From Tistrella mobilis KA081020-065 (GTDB taxonomy: Bacteria; Pseudomonadota; Alphaproteobacteria; Tistrellales; Tistrellaceae): a DNA stretch of 64,000 nucleotides. The notes under the pieces are model-generated. The model did not search any database. It was not told the DNA's origin and saw only the letters and a list, made by a program, of their open reading frames with translations. The position numbers were made by a program, and so were the translations under genes. The stretch lies in NCBI RefSeq assembly GCF_000264455.2, contig NC_017966.1, positions 1-64,000 of the forward strand. The letters are read 5' to 3'. This document shows positions 35,497-45,354 of the stretch, piece after piece; position 1 is the first letter of the stretch, and every line of letters begins with the position of its first letter.

Positions 35497-36090
35497 ATGG
35501 CACGGCTGGTCAGGGAACGCAGCGACATCATCCCGCTTCTGGGCGAGGTGTTCCGCGCCCATGGCTATGAGGGGGCCAGCTTGCAGGTGATCGGCGCCGC
35601 CACCGGGCTCGGCCGCGGCAGCCTGTACAATTTCTTCCCCGGGGGGAAGGAAGAGATGGCGGCGGCCGTGCTGGCCGATATCGACCGCTGGTTCCGGGAC
35701 GAGATCTTCCGGGCCCTTGAGACCGCCGCCGCCTCGGGCGATCCCCATCGCGCCCGGGCGGCGATCGAGGAAACGGCGGCCGCGGTCGGGCGGTATTTCC
35801 GCGGCGGGCGGCGGATCTGCCTGGTCGGCGCCTTCGCGCTCGATGGTGTGCGCGACCGTTTCGCGGCGGCGGTCGCCAGCTATTTCCGGGCCTGGATCGA
35901 TGCCCTTGCTGCGGCGCTGGACACAATGGGGCTTGCCCCCGGCACGGCGCGCGACCGGGCGGTCACGGCGGTCGCCGACATCCAGGGGGCCCTGGTTCTG
36001 GCCCGCGCGCTCGACGATCCCGGCCTGTTCGAAACCCGGCTCAGGGCGATCGTGACCGCCCTCACCGCAGATCCGACCGGGGCGGATTAG
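35497..36090 (+). CDS. TetR/AcrR family regulator
   Basis: A 197-residue TetR-type repressor. The N-terminal HTH contains FRAHGYEGASLQVIGAATGL then GRGSLYNFFPGGKEEMAAAV, the TetR pattern with the conserved 'LY.fF..Ke'. The C-terminal part includes TAVADIQGALVLARALDDPG, usual for this subgroup. It lies downstream of the NTF2-like gene in one operon and probably binds the inverted repeat at 34959-34993. Confidence 0.92.
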   Translation: MARLVRERSDIIPLLGEVFRAHGYEGASLQVIGAATGLGRGSLYNFFPGGKEEMAAAVLADIDRWFRDEIFRALETAAASGDPHRARAAIEETAAAVGRYFRGGRRICLVGAFALDGVRDRFAAAVASYFRAWIDALAAALDTMGLAPGTARDRAVTAVADIQGALVLARALDDPGLFETRLRAIVTALTADPTGAD

Positions 36091-36175
36091 GCTCGGGGGC
36101 TCTGGTCGCGGCGCCCCTGCGGTCATATATGTGGGGGCTTGCCGTCGTCCCCCGCGTGAACAGGACCCGCCTCTG

Positions 36176-38086
36176 ATGTCTCCGATCGATACCGGCCGCC
36201 TGAACGGCCGGTCCCCGGCCAGCCGGATCATGCGGTGGTTCGAGTCCCGGCTCGACCCCTATCCGCCGGCGGCGCCGACCCAGCCGCCGCGCGGGCTGGT
36301 CGCCTTCTGCCGCCATTACACCCGGGGGGCGGAACCCTGGCTGATCGCCATGGCGCTGCTCTCCACCGCCATCGCGCTGGCCGAGGTGGCGCTGTTCTCG
36401 TTCATGGGCTCGCTGGTCGATCTGCTTCAGGCGAACACGCCCGAGGGGCTGTTCGCGGCCGAAGGCTGGAAGCTCATCGGCATGGCGGTACTGGTGCTGG
36501 TGGTGATGCCGGCGATCGCGCTCGGCAATTCGCTGATCATCCACCAGACCCTGCTCGGCAATTTCCCGATGCGCATCCGCTGGAGCCTGCACCGCTATCT
36601 GGTGCGCCAGTCGATGAGCTATTTCCAGGACGAGTTCGCCGGCCGGGTCGCGACCAAGCTGATGCAGACCTCGCTCGCGGTGCGCGAGACCGTGATCAAG
36701 CTGCTCGACATGGGCAATTACGTGCTGGTCTACATGACCGGCGCCCTGATCGTCGCGGCCTCGGCGGACTGGCGGCTGATGCTGCCCTTCCTTGCCTGGA
36801 TCCTGCTTTATGCCGCGCTGCTGCGCTGGTTCATTCCGCGCATGCGCGCGGTCTCTCAGGCCCAGGCCGATGCGCGGTCCGAGATGACCGGGCGGATCGT
36901 CGACAGCTACACCAATATCGCGACCGTCAAACTGTTCTCCCATGCCCGCCGCGAGGACGGCTATGCCCGCGACGCCATGGAGAGTTTCCTCAAGACGGTG
37001 CATCTGCAGATGCGGATGTCGACCGTGGTCCAGGTCGGCAATCTGTGTCTGAACTATCTGCTGATCGCCTCGGTGGCGGCGCTGGGCATCTGGCTCTGGA
37101 CGGTGCAGGCGGTCAGCGTGGGCGAGATTGCGGTGGCGGTATCGTTCACGCTGCGTCTGATGGGCATGTCGCAGTGGATCATGTGGGAAATGGCCGGGCT
37201 GTTCGAGAATATCGGCACGGTCCAGGACGGCATGAACTCGATCTCGCTGCCCTACGAGGTGGCCGACCGGCCGGATGCGCGCGCGCTTGGCCCGGTGACG
37301 GGGGCCATCCGTTTCGATCACGTCGGCTTCAATTACGGCGGCCGCCGGCCGGTGGTGCGCGATTTCGACCTGGTGGTGAAACCGGGCGAGAAGATCGGGC
37401 TGATCGGCCGGTCCGGTGCCGGCAAGTCGACGGTGGTGAACCTTCTGCTGCGCTTCTACGACGTCGAACAGGGCCGGATCACCATCGACGGCACCGACAT
37501 CGCGACCGTCACCCAGGATTCTCTGCGGGCGGCGATCGGCGTGGTGACGCAGGATACCTCCCTGCTGCATCGCTCGGTGCGCGACAACATCGTCTATGGC
37601 CGGCCCGATGCCGGCGATGACGAGATGATCCGTGCCGCCCGCCGGGCCGAGGCCGATGATTTCATCGCCACCCTGGTCGACAGCCATGGCCGCCGCGGCT
37701 ATGACGCCCATGTGGGTGAGCGCGGGGTGAAGCTCTCGGGCGGTCAGCGCCAGCGCGTCGCCATCGCCCGGGCGATGCTCAAGGACGCGCCGATCCTGAT
37801 CCTCGACGAGGCGACGGCCGCGCTCGATTCCGAAGTCGAGGCGGCGATCCAGGCCAATCTCGACCGGCTGATGGAGGGCAAGACCGTGATCGCCATCGCC
37901 CATCGCCTGTCGACCATTGCCGCCATGGACCGGCTGGTGGTGATGGATCAGGGCCGCATCGTCGAACAGGGCACCCATGATCAGCTGATCGCGGCCGGCG
38001 GCCTCTATGCCCGGCTGTGGCATCGCCAGTCGGGCGGCTTCATCCAGGCCGATGACGAGCCGGCAGAGGTGCTGCAGGGGGCCTGA
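36176..38086 (+). CDS. ABC exporter, fused membrane and ATPase domains
   Basis: A 636-residue half-transporter. About six membrane helices lie in residues 45-330 (such as PWLIAMALLSTAIALAEVAL and YVLVYMTGALIVAASADWRL). The ATPase domain follows from about 375: Walker A GRSGAGKSTVV, signature KLSGGQRQRVA, Walker B ILILDEATAALD and IAHRLSTIAAMDRL. It resembles MsbA/multidrug exporters and would work as a dimer. The ATG at 36176 has AGGA upstream; an in-frame GTG at 36131 does not. Substrate unknown. A small membrane protein gene follows. Confidence 0.93.
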   Translation: MSPIDTGRLNGRSPASRIMRWFESRLDPYPPAAPTQPPRGLVAFCRHYTRGAEPWLIAMALLSTAIALAEVALFSFMGSLVDLLQANTPEGLFAAEGWKLIGMAVLVLVVMPAIALGNSLIIHQTLLGNFPMRIRWSLHRYLVRQSMSYFQDEFAGRVATKLMQTSLAVRETVIKLLDMGNYVLVYMTGALIVAASADWRLMLPFLAWILLYAALLRWFIPRMRAVSQAQADARSEMTGRIVDSYTNIATVKLFSHARREDGYARDAMESFLKTVHLQMRMSTVVQVGNLCLNYLLIASVAALGIWLWTVQAVSVGEIAVAVSFTLRLMGMSQWIMWEMAGLFENIGTVQDGMNSISLPYEVADRPDARALGPVTGAIRFDHVGFNYGGRRPVVRDFDLVVKPGEKIGLIGRSGAGKSTVVNLLLRFYDVEQGRITIDGTDIATVTQDSLRAAIGVVTQDTSLLHRSVRDNIVYGRPDAGDDEMIRAARRAEADDFIATLVDSHGRRGYDAHVGERGVKLSGGQRQRVAIARAMLKDAPILILDEATAALDSEVEAAIQANLDRLMEGKTVIAIAHRLSTIAAMDRLVVMDQGRIVEQGTHDQLIAAGGLYARLWHRQSGGFIQADDEPAEVLQGA

Positions 38087-38125
38087 CGCCCCCTGTTTCT
38101 GCAAATCATGGGAGATCAAAGCCAT

Positions 38126-38839
38126 ATGGCCCTGTTGCGCCGCCTCGCCGCCCTGGCCCTGCTGGTGGCGGCGGCGATCGGGATCTTCCATGTCCTGGCC
38201 GGGATGCGGGCAGGGACCGTCCGGCCCGGTCTGGTGCTGATGACCGGCCTGCTCGCCATCGGGGTGCAGGTGGCGGCCCATCAGCTGGTCATCCACGGCC
38301 TTGCCCGCGGCGGCCGCAGGCGGGCCGCCGTCGCTGCGGTCTCGGCCTTGCTCGCGACCACGCTGTTCGCGGGCGGTGCCGGGGTGCTGGCCGATCTGAT
38401 GATCACCCACCGGCAGATGATGATGACCGGCACCGGCGGCGCCATGCTGACCGTGGCCGTGCTGCTGCTCTACACCGCCTTTCTGGTGCTGGCGAGCCAT
38501 CGGACGGAGCGGGTGGGGCGGGGGCCTGCCATCCTCTCCACCCTTCCGATCCTGGCAGTCCTCGGCTGGGCCGGCTGGCGGATCGCCTCAGGCCCGGGTT
38601 TCGCCGCCATCCCCGCCATCCTGGCCGACGGGAGCGGCGCCGACCGGCTCGCGTTGGCCTGCGTCGCCCTGATGACCATCGGGCTGGTGGCGCAGGGGGC
38701 ACGCCAGCTGCTGAAACGACAGGTCACCCCGGATCTGCCGTCAGGGCTTCCGGCGCCGTCCTATCGCGATGGCGGAGTTTATGTGCCGGAGTCCGGGTGG
38801 GACGGGAGCGGTGACGGTGGGGATGGGTCCTGCGACTGA
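38126..38839 (+). CDS. Putative integral membrane protein, unknown
   Basis: A 237-residue protein with about five hydrophobic segments (for example LAALALLVAAAIGIFHVLAG, AVAAVSALLATTLFAGGAGV, MLTVAVLLLYTAFLVLASH and LALACVALMTIGLVAQGARQ). The C-terminal ~40 residues are soluble and Gly/Asp/Ser-rich. I do not recognise the family. The ATG at 38126 was chosen for the GGGAG upstream; an ATG at 38108 has no site. It lies 39 bases after the ABC exporter and is probably cotranscribed with it. Confidence 0.65.
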   Translation: MALLRRLAALALLVAAAIGIFHVLAGMRAGTVRPGLVLMTGLLAIGVQVAAHQLVIHGLARGGRRRAAVAAVSALLATTLFAGGAGVLADLMITHRQMMMTGTGGAMLTVAVLLLYTAFLVLASHRTERVGRGPAILSTLPILAVLGWAGWRIASGPGFAAIPAILADGSGADRLALACVALMTIGLVAQGARQLLKRQVTPDLPSGLPAPSYRDGGVYVPESGWDGSGDGGDGSCD

Positions 38840-38855
38840 TGGTGCCGAACGAGAA

Positions 38856-38923
38856 GCGGGGGCGGATGCCGTGCACCCGCCCCCGCCCGGCCATACCGGA
38901 GGGACCCGTGTTTCCGGTATGGC
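38856..38923. terminator. Two hairpins between convergent genes
   Basis: First, GCGGGGGCGG / CCGCCCCCGC (38856-38865 with 38877-38886), a perfect 10-bp stem. Second, GCCATACCGGA / TCCGGTATGGC (38890-38900 with 38913-38923), a perfect 11-bp stem directly after the binding-protein stop. Neither has a T-run. Together they probably stop transcription from both sides. Confidence 0.5.
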
Positions 38924-40501
38924 TCACTTCGTCTTCGTCACGCCCCAGAAGCGGTCGAAACCGGCCGACCAGGGGGTGTAACCCTTGAGGTCGGGCGCCG
39001 TGGCGATGACGCGGACGTCGTTGTAAAGGCCGATCACCGGCACCGCCTCGGCCATGCGGCTGTGGATGCGGTCGAAGATCTTGCCGCGGACCGCCGGATC
39101 CATGGTCTGCTTGGCGGCTTCCAGCAGCTTGATCGCGTCCGGATCGTCCCAGCTGGCGCTGGGCTGTTCGGTCTTGTCGCCGATGATCGAGGAATAGGCG
39201 AGCGCCGGATCCAGCCGCGAGGAATAGACGAAGGACTGCATCTGATACTTGCCCTGCAGATAGTTCTGCAGCTGCGTCGCCCAGTCCAGCACCTCGATCT
39301 GGGCGTTGATGCCCGCCGCCTGCATCATCGCCTGGGCGGTGACCGCGGTTTCGTGATAGCCGCCGGGGCGCATATTGGTCTGGATGCGGATCGGCTCGCC
39401 CTTATAGCCGGCCTCTTTCAGCAGCTTCTGCGCAAGCGCCGGATCATAGGCCGGCCACTGATCATGGGTGGCGTTGTGATAGGGGCTGGCGGTGGCGACG
39501 CCGGACGGATTGGCGGTGGCGACGCCTTCGCTGGCGACCGCTACAACCGAAGGCACGTCGATTGCGTGCGCAATCGCCTTGCGGATGCGGGGGTCCTTCA
39601 GCACCGGATCCTGGATCTGGATCAGCAGCAGGTGCCAGGACAGGATCGGCTGTTTGTAGATCGACACCCCGCGGCTTTCGGCCTCCGGGATCTCGGCGGC
39701 GCCGAGTTCGGGCACGAAATCCAGCTCGCCGGCATAAAGCGCGTTCTTCATCACCGTGCCGTCGGGCGCGATCAGGAAGCGCAGATGATCGGCCAGCGCC
39801 GGCTTGGCGCCGGTCATGCCGTCCGACGGGCCCTCGCGGCCGGTATAGCCGTCGAAGCGGTCCAGCTCGACATAGCGGCCGGGCTTCCAGTCGCCGATCA
39901 CATAGGGGCCGGTGCCGACCGGCGCCTTCCAGCTGCCGTCTTCATTGACCGAGGACGGGTGCAGGATGGCGGCGTTGCACTGCAGGTTCGACATGAACAG
40001 CGGCAGCATCGGGTTCGGCTTTTCCAGCCGGAACACCACCGCATAGGGCTCGGGCGTCTCGATCGCGGTGATCGCAGCACCCTGTTTGCCGTCGAAGAAG
40101 CGCTTGCACTGCCAGGCGGTCTCCGCCTTCAGATAGCGGTTCCAGCTCCAGGCGACATCGGCCGAGGTCATCTCGGCGCCGTTCTGGAAGTGGACGCCCT
40201 TGCGCAGCTGAAAGCGCCAGGACAGGCCGTCGGCCGAGGGCTCGAAGCTTTCCGCCAGGACCGGGCCGACCGACAGATCCTGACGGTGGCCGACCAGCCC
40301 CTCGACCACGTGGTTCATGATCAGATCCGCGGTGCCGTCGCGCTGCACGCCGGGATTGGTGCTGCGCAGATCGGTCGGGATCGCGATGGTGATCCGTTCC
40401 GTCCGCTGCGCTTCATCGGCGGAAAAGGCAGTCTGCGGCAGGATCAGCGCCGCGGTGACGACGGCCGCGGCGCCAAGCTGCCGCGTGGTCACGCAGGTCA
40501 T
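38924..40501 (-). CDS. ABC transporter periplasmic binding protein (family 5, peptide/nickel class)
   Basis: A 525-residue SBP_bac_5 protein. The signal peptide includes LGAAAVVTAALILPQTAFSA. Family marks are SFEPSADGLSWRFQLRKGVH FQNG and DPRIRKAIAHAIDV. The C-terminus QRTERIT...AEAVPVIGLYND is normal. The start at 40501 has GGGGAAGACC upstream. It is the last gene of the importer cluster (DppB, DppC, DppD-F, hydrolase, binding protein) on the same strand. Ligands of this class include peptides, opines, glutathione and other amides. Confidence 0.93.
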   Translation of the reverse strand: MTCVTTRQLGAAAVVTAALILPQTAFSADEAQRTERITIAIPTDLRSTNPGVQRDGTADLIMNHVVEGLVGHRQDLSVGPVLAESFEPSADGLSWRFQLRKGVHFQNGAEMTSADVAWSWNRYLKAETAWQCKRFFDGKQGAAITAIETPEPYAVVFRLEKPNPMLPLFMSNLQCNAAILHPSSVNEDGSWKAPVGTGPYVIGDWKPGRYVELDRFDGYTGREGPSDGMTGAKPALADHLRFLIAPDGTVMKNALYAGELDFVPELGAAEIPEAESRGVSIYKQPILSWHLLLIQIQDPVLKDPRIRKAIAHAIDVPSVVAVASEGVATANPSGVATASPYHNATHDQWPAYDPALAQKLLKEAGYKGEPIRIQTNMRPGGYHETAVTAQAMMQAAGINAQIEVLDWATQLQNYLQGKYQMQSFVYSSRLDPALAYSSIIGDKTEQPSASWDDPDAIKLLEAAKQTMDPAVRGKIFDRIHSRMAEAVPVIGLYNDVRVIATAPDLKGYTPWSAGFDRFWGVTKTK

Positions 40502-40667
40502 GGGTCTTCCCCTTCCCTTCGCTGGGTGATGGTGAAGCGACACCGGCGGCACACCACCGGTCCCCGTCACGAGCCGGCCGGACATTGTTTTCGGATCGTC
40601 CGGTCCGGGAGTATTGCGGGGGCGGGGCGCATGCTCCCCATGCGCGCCGCCCGATCTGGTGTCTGCG

Positions 40668-41528
40668 TCAGGCCCTGGTGGCGGCCACGGCCCCGGCCAG
40701 GAAGTCCTGGACGGCGCCGACCACCTTCAGCCCTTCATGGCGCACGCCCGGCAACAGGTCGAGCCGCACGGGAATGCCCTTCGCCTCGAACGAGGCCTTC
40801 AGGCTCCGGATCTTGTCGACCCGGGTGGCGCCGGCGATGTTGGCATCGGGCATCCAGCCGGGCATGCCCGGCTTCAGCGTGATTTCCCAGGTGTCGAGAT
40901 CGGCATCGCCCACCACCATCTGCACCGCCACACGGCGCATGGCGTCGACATCGGGATCGGTGCCGAACACCTCGCGCAGATTGCGGATGCCGACCCACCA
41001 GTCGCGATCCTCGTCCAGCAGGGTCACGCCGCCGGGCGCGCCGATCGAGACCGCGAACAGCCGGTCGGCATGCAGATAGAGGAAGCGGTGGGTGAAATGG
41101 CCGCCGCCCGAAAAGCCGAACAGGGCCACGCGCGAGACGTCGATGTCGTAGCGCTTGCCCACCAGATCGACCATGTCGAGCACCAGCCGGTCGAAGCGCA
41201 TGTCGTGGAATTTGATGCGCTTATAGTTCGACATCTCTCCCGGCTCGATCAGCCCGACGGGAAAGAGCGGCGCCAGCACGATGCAGTCATGGGCGTCGGC
41301 AAAGGCGGCGAAATGGTCGCGATAGGCCGCCGCGGTGCGGCCGGTGCCATGCATGGCGACGATCAGCCGCCAGCGCCGGCGCGCCTCGGCATCGGCCGTG
41401 GCAAAGCTCTTGGGCACATAGAGGCAATAGGAGACGCGCTGTTCGTTCGGCAGGGCGAAGAAGGGCGTCGGCCCGAAATCGTAGAAGTTCAGATGCGGCT
41501 GCGCGAGGGTGATGCCGTCGGGGATCAT
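40668..41528 (-). CDS. Alpha/beta hydrolase (PHB-depolymerase/esterase-like)
   Basis: A 286-residue alpha/beta-fold hydrolase. The nucleophile elbow is LFGFSGGGHFTHRFL (Gly-Phe-Ser-Gly-Gly), the oxyanion segment is VAMHGTGRTAAAYRD and a likely catalytic His is in LLPGVRHEGLKV near the C-terminus. The start is uncertain; ATG 41528 has GGAG ten bases upstream, while ATG 41597 has no site. No signal peptide is seen, so it is probably cytoplasmic. It lies between the importer ATPase and its binding protein, so it probably hydrolyses an imported ester or amide. Confidence 0.8.
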   Translation of the reverse strand: MIPDGITLAQPHLNFYDFGPTPFFALPNEQRVSYCLYVPKSFATADAEARRRWRLIVAMHGTGRTAAAYRDHFAAFADAHDCIVLAPLFPVGLIEPGEMSNYKRIKFHDMRFDRLVLDMVDLVGKRYDIDVSRVALFGFSGGGHFTHRFLYLHADRLFAVSIGAPGGVTLLDEDRDWWVGIRNLREVFGTDPDVDAMRRVAVQMVVGDADLDTWEITLKPGMPGWMPDANIAGATRVDKIRSLKASFEAKGIPVRLDLLPGVRHEGLKVVGAVQDFLAGAVAATRA

Positions 41529-41645
41529 GGGCGCGGGCTCCGGCAGGGTCGGGAGGGCAAGGCAGGCGGGGGACGGCCCTGGCTCGTCTTCGAGCATAGG
41601 ACCGCCCGCCGCGAAGGCCAAGGGCAAAAACTGCTTTTATGACGG

Positions 41646-43295
41646 TTATAGTGCAGAACGATCATTGGCGGCACCGGCCAGCCGCCAACCGCCGCCGGGT
41701 GCCGGCTCCAGCACAGGTGCGGCGGCGAGCAGTGCGCGGGTATAGGCATGGCGCGGCCGGGCGAAGAGGTCTTCGGTCGCCGCCGTCTCGACGATCCGGC
41801 CATCCTTCATCACCGCCACCCGGTGGGCGATGCGGCGCACCACCGACAGCGCATGGGTGATGAACAGGCAGGAAAAGCCGTGGCGCTGCTGCAGATCGCC
41901 GAACAGGTCCAGCACCTGGGCCTGAACCGTCATGTCCAGCGCCGAGACCGCCTCGTCGGCGACCACGAAGGCCGGGCGGCGGACGATGGCGCGGGCGATG
42001 GCGACCCGCTGGCGCTGGCCGCCCGAGAGTTCATGCGGCAGGCGCTTCGCATAGGCCGCGCCCAGCCCGACCTCTTCCAGCACCTCGTCCACCCGGCGAC
42101 GCGCGTCTTCAGCCGAAAGCCCGGGCACATGGCGCAGCGGTTCCGCCACGATCCGCCCCACGCCATGGCGTGGGTCCAGCGACGAGAACGGATCCTGGAA
42201 CACCATCTGGCAGTCCAGCCGCCGCGCGCGGGCCTCGGCGCCGGTGGTGCGGGCGAGATCGGCACCGCGGAACATCAGCTGCCCGCCGCTCGGCCGGGTG
42301 AGGCCGACCAGGCAGCGGCCGATGGTGGTCTTGCCCGAGCCGCTTTCGCCGACCAGCGCCAGGGTCTCGCCCGGCGCCACCTGAAAGCTGACCCCGTCGA
42401 CGGCGCGCTTGTCGGGCTGGCGCTTCAGCATCCGCCGCCGGCCCTTGTGGATCACCACCAGATCGCGGGCCTCCACCACCGGCACATCGGCCCGGGCGGG
42501 CGGCGCCAGACGGCGCGGCCGCGGCATCGCCTCCAGCAGGTTGCGGGTGTAGTCATGCTGCGGGTCGAGCAGGATCCGTGCTGTGGGGCCGCGCTCGATC
42601 ACCCGGCCGCCGCGCATCACCACCACGTCGTCGGCATAGCGCGCCACCAGCCCCAGATCATGGCTGACCAGCAGGATGGCGGTGTCGTTCTCGCGCGCCA
42701 GCTCTACCATCAGCTCCAGCACCTCGCGCTGGACCAGGGTATCGAGCGCGGTGGTCGGCTCGTCGGCGATCAGCAGCCGGGGCTTCAGCAGCATCACCGA
42801 GGCGAGCATGATCCGCTGGCGCATGCCGCCCGAGAATTCATGCGGCCAGGCGCCGAAACAGCGCGCCGGATCGTCGATCCGGATGCGGGCGAGCATGGCG
42901 AGCGCCCGCGCCCGGGCCTCGGCGCGGCCGATCCTCTCGTGCAGCATCAGCCCTTCGACCAGCTGCGCGCCCACCGACAGGGCCGGGTTGAGCGAGACCA
43001 TCGGTTCCTGGAACACCATGCCGATCTGGCCGCCGCGCACCTTGCGGCGCGCGGCCCCTTCGAGCGTGGTGATGTCGCGGCCGTCGAACAGGATCCGGCC
43101 GGACTGGCGGATCAGCGGTGCCGGCAGCAGGTCGAGCACCGCCCGCGAGACCACGGTCTTGCCCGAGCCGCTTTCGCCCACCACCGCCAGAATGCGGCCG
43201 CGCGCGATCGACAGGCTGGCATCTTCCACAACTGTTGGTCCGTGTTCTAGGCCAACAGACAGCTTTTGGATGTCTAGAAGCAGGTCGCTGGTCAT
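41646..43295 (-). CDS. Fused ABC ATPase, DppD-DppF type
   Basis: A 549-residue protein with two complete ATPase domains. The first (about 1-260) has GESGSGKTVVS, FSGGMRQRIML and LLIADEPTTALD. The second (about 270-530) has GESGSGKTTIG, LSGGQRQRVAI and FVVADEAVSALD, where Glu-Ala replaces the usual Glu-Pro. Both have the oligopeptide-type C-terminal extension (HDYTRNLLEAMPRP and HAYTRALLAAAP). It powers the dipeptide-class importer with the two permeases upstream. Its start overlaps the DppC-like stop by four bases. Confidence 0.94.
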   Translation of the reverse strand: MTSDLLLDIQKLSVGLEHGPTVVEDASLSIARGRILAVVGESGSGKTVVSRAVLDLLPAPLIRQSGRILFDGRDITTLEGAARRKVRGGQIGMVFQEPMVSLNPALSVGAQLVEGLMLHERIGRAEARARALAMLARIRIDDPARCFGAWPHEFSGGMRQRIMLASVMLLKPRLLIADEPTTALDTLVQREVLELMVELARENDTAILLVSHDLGLVARYADDVVVMRGGRVIERGPTARILLDPQHDYTRNLLEAMPRPRRLAPPARADVPVVEARDLVVIHKGRRRMLKRQPDKRAVDGVSFQVAPGETLALVGESGSGKTTIGRCLVGLTRPSGGQLMFRGADLARTTGAEARARRLDCQMVFQDPFSSLDPRHGVGRIVAEPLRHVPGLSAEDARRRVDEVLEEVGLGAAYAKRLPHELSGGQRQRVAIARAIVRRPAFVVADEAVSALDMTVQAQVLDLFGDLQQRHGFSCLFITHALSVVRRIAHRVAVMKDGRIVETAATEDLFARPRHAYTRALLAAAPVLEPAPGGGWRLAGAANDRSAL

Positions 43296-44158
43296 GCGTT
43301 GCGCATCCTGGGATCGAGCCGGTCGCGCAGCGCATCGCCCAGCAGGCAGATGCCGAGCAGGGCCATGGTGATGCAGGCGCCGGGGAAGATGGTGAGCCAG
43401 TCGGCCTGGGCCAGATAGGGCCGGCCGGCGGAGAGCATCGAGCCCCAGGTCGCCGCCGGCGGCGGCACGCCGAGCCCCAGGAAGCTGAGTGCGCTTTCCG
43501 ACAGCAGGGCCCAGCCGAACATGGAGGTGGCGAGCACGATGATCGGCGAGGCGGCATTGGGCAGCACATGCACCGCCATGGTGTAGAGCGTGGAATTGCC
43601 GGTGACGGCCGAGGCCTCGACGAATTCCCGCGCCCGCAGCGACATCACGATGCTGCGCACCACCCGTGCCATCGAGGGGGTATAGGCGATGCCCAGCGCG
43701 ATCACGATGCTGGTCTCGCCCGGCCCCATCACCGCCATCAGCCCCAGCGCCATCAGAATGCCGGGGAAGGCGAGCAGCGCATCGATGACCACGGCCAGCA
43801 TCCGGTCGACCGCGCCGCCCAGAAAGCCGGCCAGCACGCCGATCGGCGCGCCCAGCAGCGTCGCCACCGCGACCGTGGCAAGCCCGATCGACACGCTGGT
43901 GGTGGCGCCGCTCATCAGCCTTGAGAGCACGTCGCGGCCGAATTCATCGGTGCCCAGCCAGTGCAGTTCCGAGGGCGGCTGCAGGCGATGGGGGATGCTC
44001 AGCGCCATCGGGTTGTAGGGCGTCCAGACGGCGCCGGTGACGGCAAGCATCAGCACGATGCCGACCAGGATCACCCCCAGCCACAGCCCCGGCTGAAGCC
44101 GGCGACGCAGCGGTTTCAGGCCGCGGGTATCGGCGGTGGAAGCAGGTGCAGAGGTCAT
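43292..44158 (-). CDS. ABC permease, DppC type
   Basis: A 288-residue inner-membrane permease. HWLGTDEFGRDVLSRLMSGA is the DppC signature. Later come EFVEASAVTGNSTLYTMAVH and VLPNAASPIIVLATSM (the EAA coupling loop) and SFLGLGVPPPAATWGSML. The ATG at 44158 overlaps the DppB-type stop by ATGA. Confidence 0.95.
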   Translation of the reverse strand: MTSAPASTADTRGLKPLRRRLQPGLWLGVILVGIVLMLAVTGAVWTPYNPMALSIPHRLQPPSELHWLGTDEFGRDVLSRLMSGATTSVSIGLATVAVATLLGAPIGVLAGFLGGAVDRMLAVVIDALLAFPGILMALGLMAVMGPGETSIVIALGIAYTPSMARVVRSIVMSLRAREFVEASAVTGNSTLYTMAVHVLPNAASPIIVLATSMFGWALLSESALSFLGLGVPPPAATWGSMLSAGRPYLAQADWLTIFPGACITMALLGICLLGDALRDRLDPRMRNA

Positions 44159-45096
44159 GCCGCAACCCTCGGATCGAACAGCGGGTGGAGCAGGTCGACG
44201 ATAAGGTTGATCACCACGTAAAGCCCGGCGATGAAGAGAAGCCCGCCCTGGACGACCGGATAGTCGCGGGCATAGATCGCATCGACCAGTAGCCGGCCGA
44301 GACCGGGCAGCGAGAAGATGGTTTCGGTGACCGCAATGCCGCCCAGAAGATTGCCCAGGATCAGCCCGACCAGGGTCAGGGTCGGTGCGAAGGCGTTGGG
44401 AAACACATGGCGCGCCATCACGGTGTGTTCCGGCAGCCCCTTGGCGCGGGCATGGGTGACGTATTCCAGCCGCAGCACCTCCACCGTATTGGCGCGCGCC
44501 ATGCGGGTCAGGATGCCGATTTCGACGATGGTCAGCGTCAGCACCGGCATGACCAGATAGGCGAGCGCCCGGCCGGCATCCTCGGCGAAGCCGACATAGC
44601 CCACGATCGGCAGCCAGCCCAGATTGAGCCCCAGCCACATCAGGATCAGCAGCCCCAGCCAGAAGGTCGGGATGGACATCAGCAGGGTGGCACAGGCGGT
44701 GATGGCGAGATCCGTGCCGGCCCCGCGCCGCCAGGCCGCGATCATGCCCAGCGGCACCGCGACCAGGGTCGCGATCAGGACAGCCGGGAAGACCACGCCG
44801 GCCGTGACCGAGAAGCGATCGGCCACCAGCTCTGCCACCGGCAGGCCGTTGGTGATGGACTGGCCGAGATCGCCCGAGGCCAGCCGCTCGACCCAGAGCA
44901 CGAACTGCCAGGGCCAGGGGCCGTCCAGCCCATAGGCCTGACGCAGCGCCTGAACCGTGGCCGGATCGGCCTGATCGCCGAGCATGGTGGTGACCGGATC
45001 GCCTGGAATCGCGCGGATCAGCACGAAGACCGCAAGCGCCACCACCACGAGTGTCGGGATCGCCGACGCCAGGCGGTAGAGGATGAAGCGCAACAT
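44155..45096 (-). CDS. ABC permease, DppB type
   Basis: A 313-residue permease. It starts MLRFILYRLASAIPTLVVVA and has DLGQSITNGLPVAELVADRF. The C-terminal half has YVTHARAKGLPEHTVMARHV FPNAFAPTLTLVG, all typical of DppB. The start at 45096 is preceded by AGGAG. Upstream in the same direction are the 62-bp repeats and then the C45 acyltransferase gene, so the operon may begin at that gene. Confidence 0.95.
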   Translation of the reverse strand: MLRFILYRLASAIPTLVVVALAVFVLIRAIPGDPVTTMLGDQADPATVQALRQAYGLDGPWPWQFVLWVERLASGDLGQSITNGLPVAELVADRFSVTAGVVFPAVLIATLVAVPLGMIAAWRRGAGTDLAITACATLLMSIPTFWLGLLILMWLGLNLGWLPIVGYVGFAEDAGRALAYLVMPVLTLTIVEIGILTRMARANTVEVLRLEYVTHARAKGLPEHTVMARHVFPNAFAPTLTLVGLILGNLLGGIAVTETIFSLPGLGRLLVDAIYARDYPVVQGGLLFIAGLYVVINLIVDLLHPLFDPRVAA

Positions 45097-45118
45097 GGCG
45101 GGCTCCTTTTTTGTTGGT

Positions 45119-45354
45119 CCCTCGCCGGGCGGGCGCTGCCGCGCCCTTGGCCGCCGCCTCAATGGCGGAAGTCTGTATGGCCCTCGCCGGGCGGCCACTG
45201 CCGTGGCCTTGGCCGCCGCCTCAATGGCGGGAGTCTGTTCGACCCTCGCCGGGCGGTCACTTCCGTGGCCTTGGCCGCCGCCTCAATGGCGGGAGTCTGT
45301 TAGTCCCTCGCCGGGCGGCCACTACCGTGGCCTTGGCCGCCGCCTCAATGGCGG
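45119..45354. repeat. Four tandem 62-bp palindromic repeats (array 1)
   Basis: Units at 45119-45180, 45181-45242, 45243-45304 and 45305-45354 (last one 50 bases). Each starts CCCTCGCCGGGCGG and ends CCGCCTCAATGGCGG. Inside each is a 6-bp stem with a 4-base loop: GGGCGC/GCGCCC in unit 1, GGCCAC/GTGGCC in units 2 and 4, and GGTCAC/GTGGCC in unit 3. A second stem is CCGCC/GGCGG. The array lies between the C45 acyltransferase gene and the DppB start, so if transcribed it is inside an operon. No unit encodes a convincing protein. Confidence 0.95.
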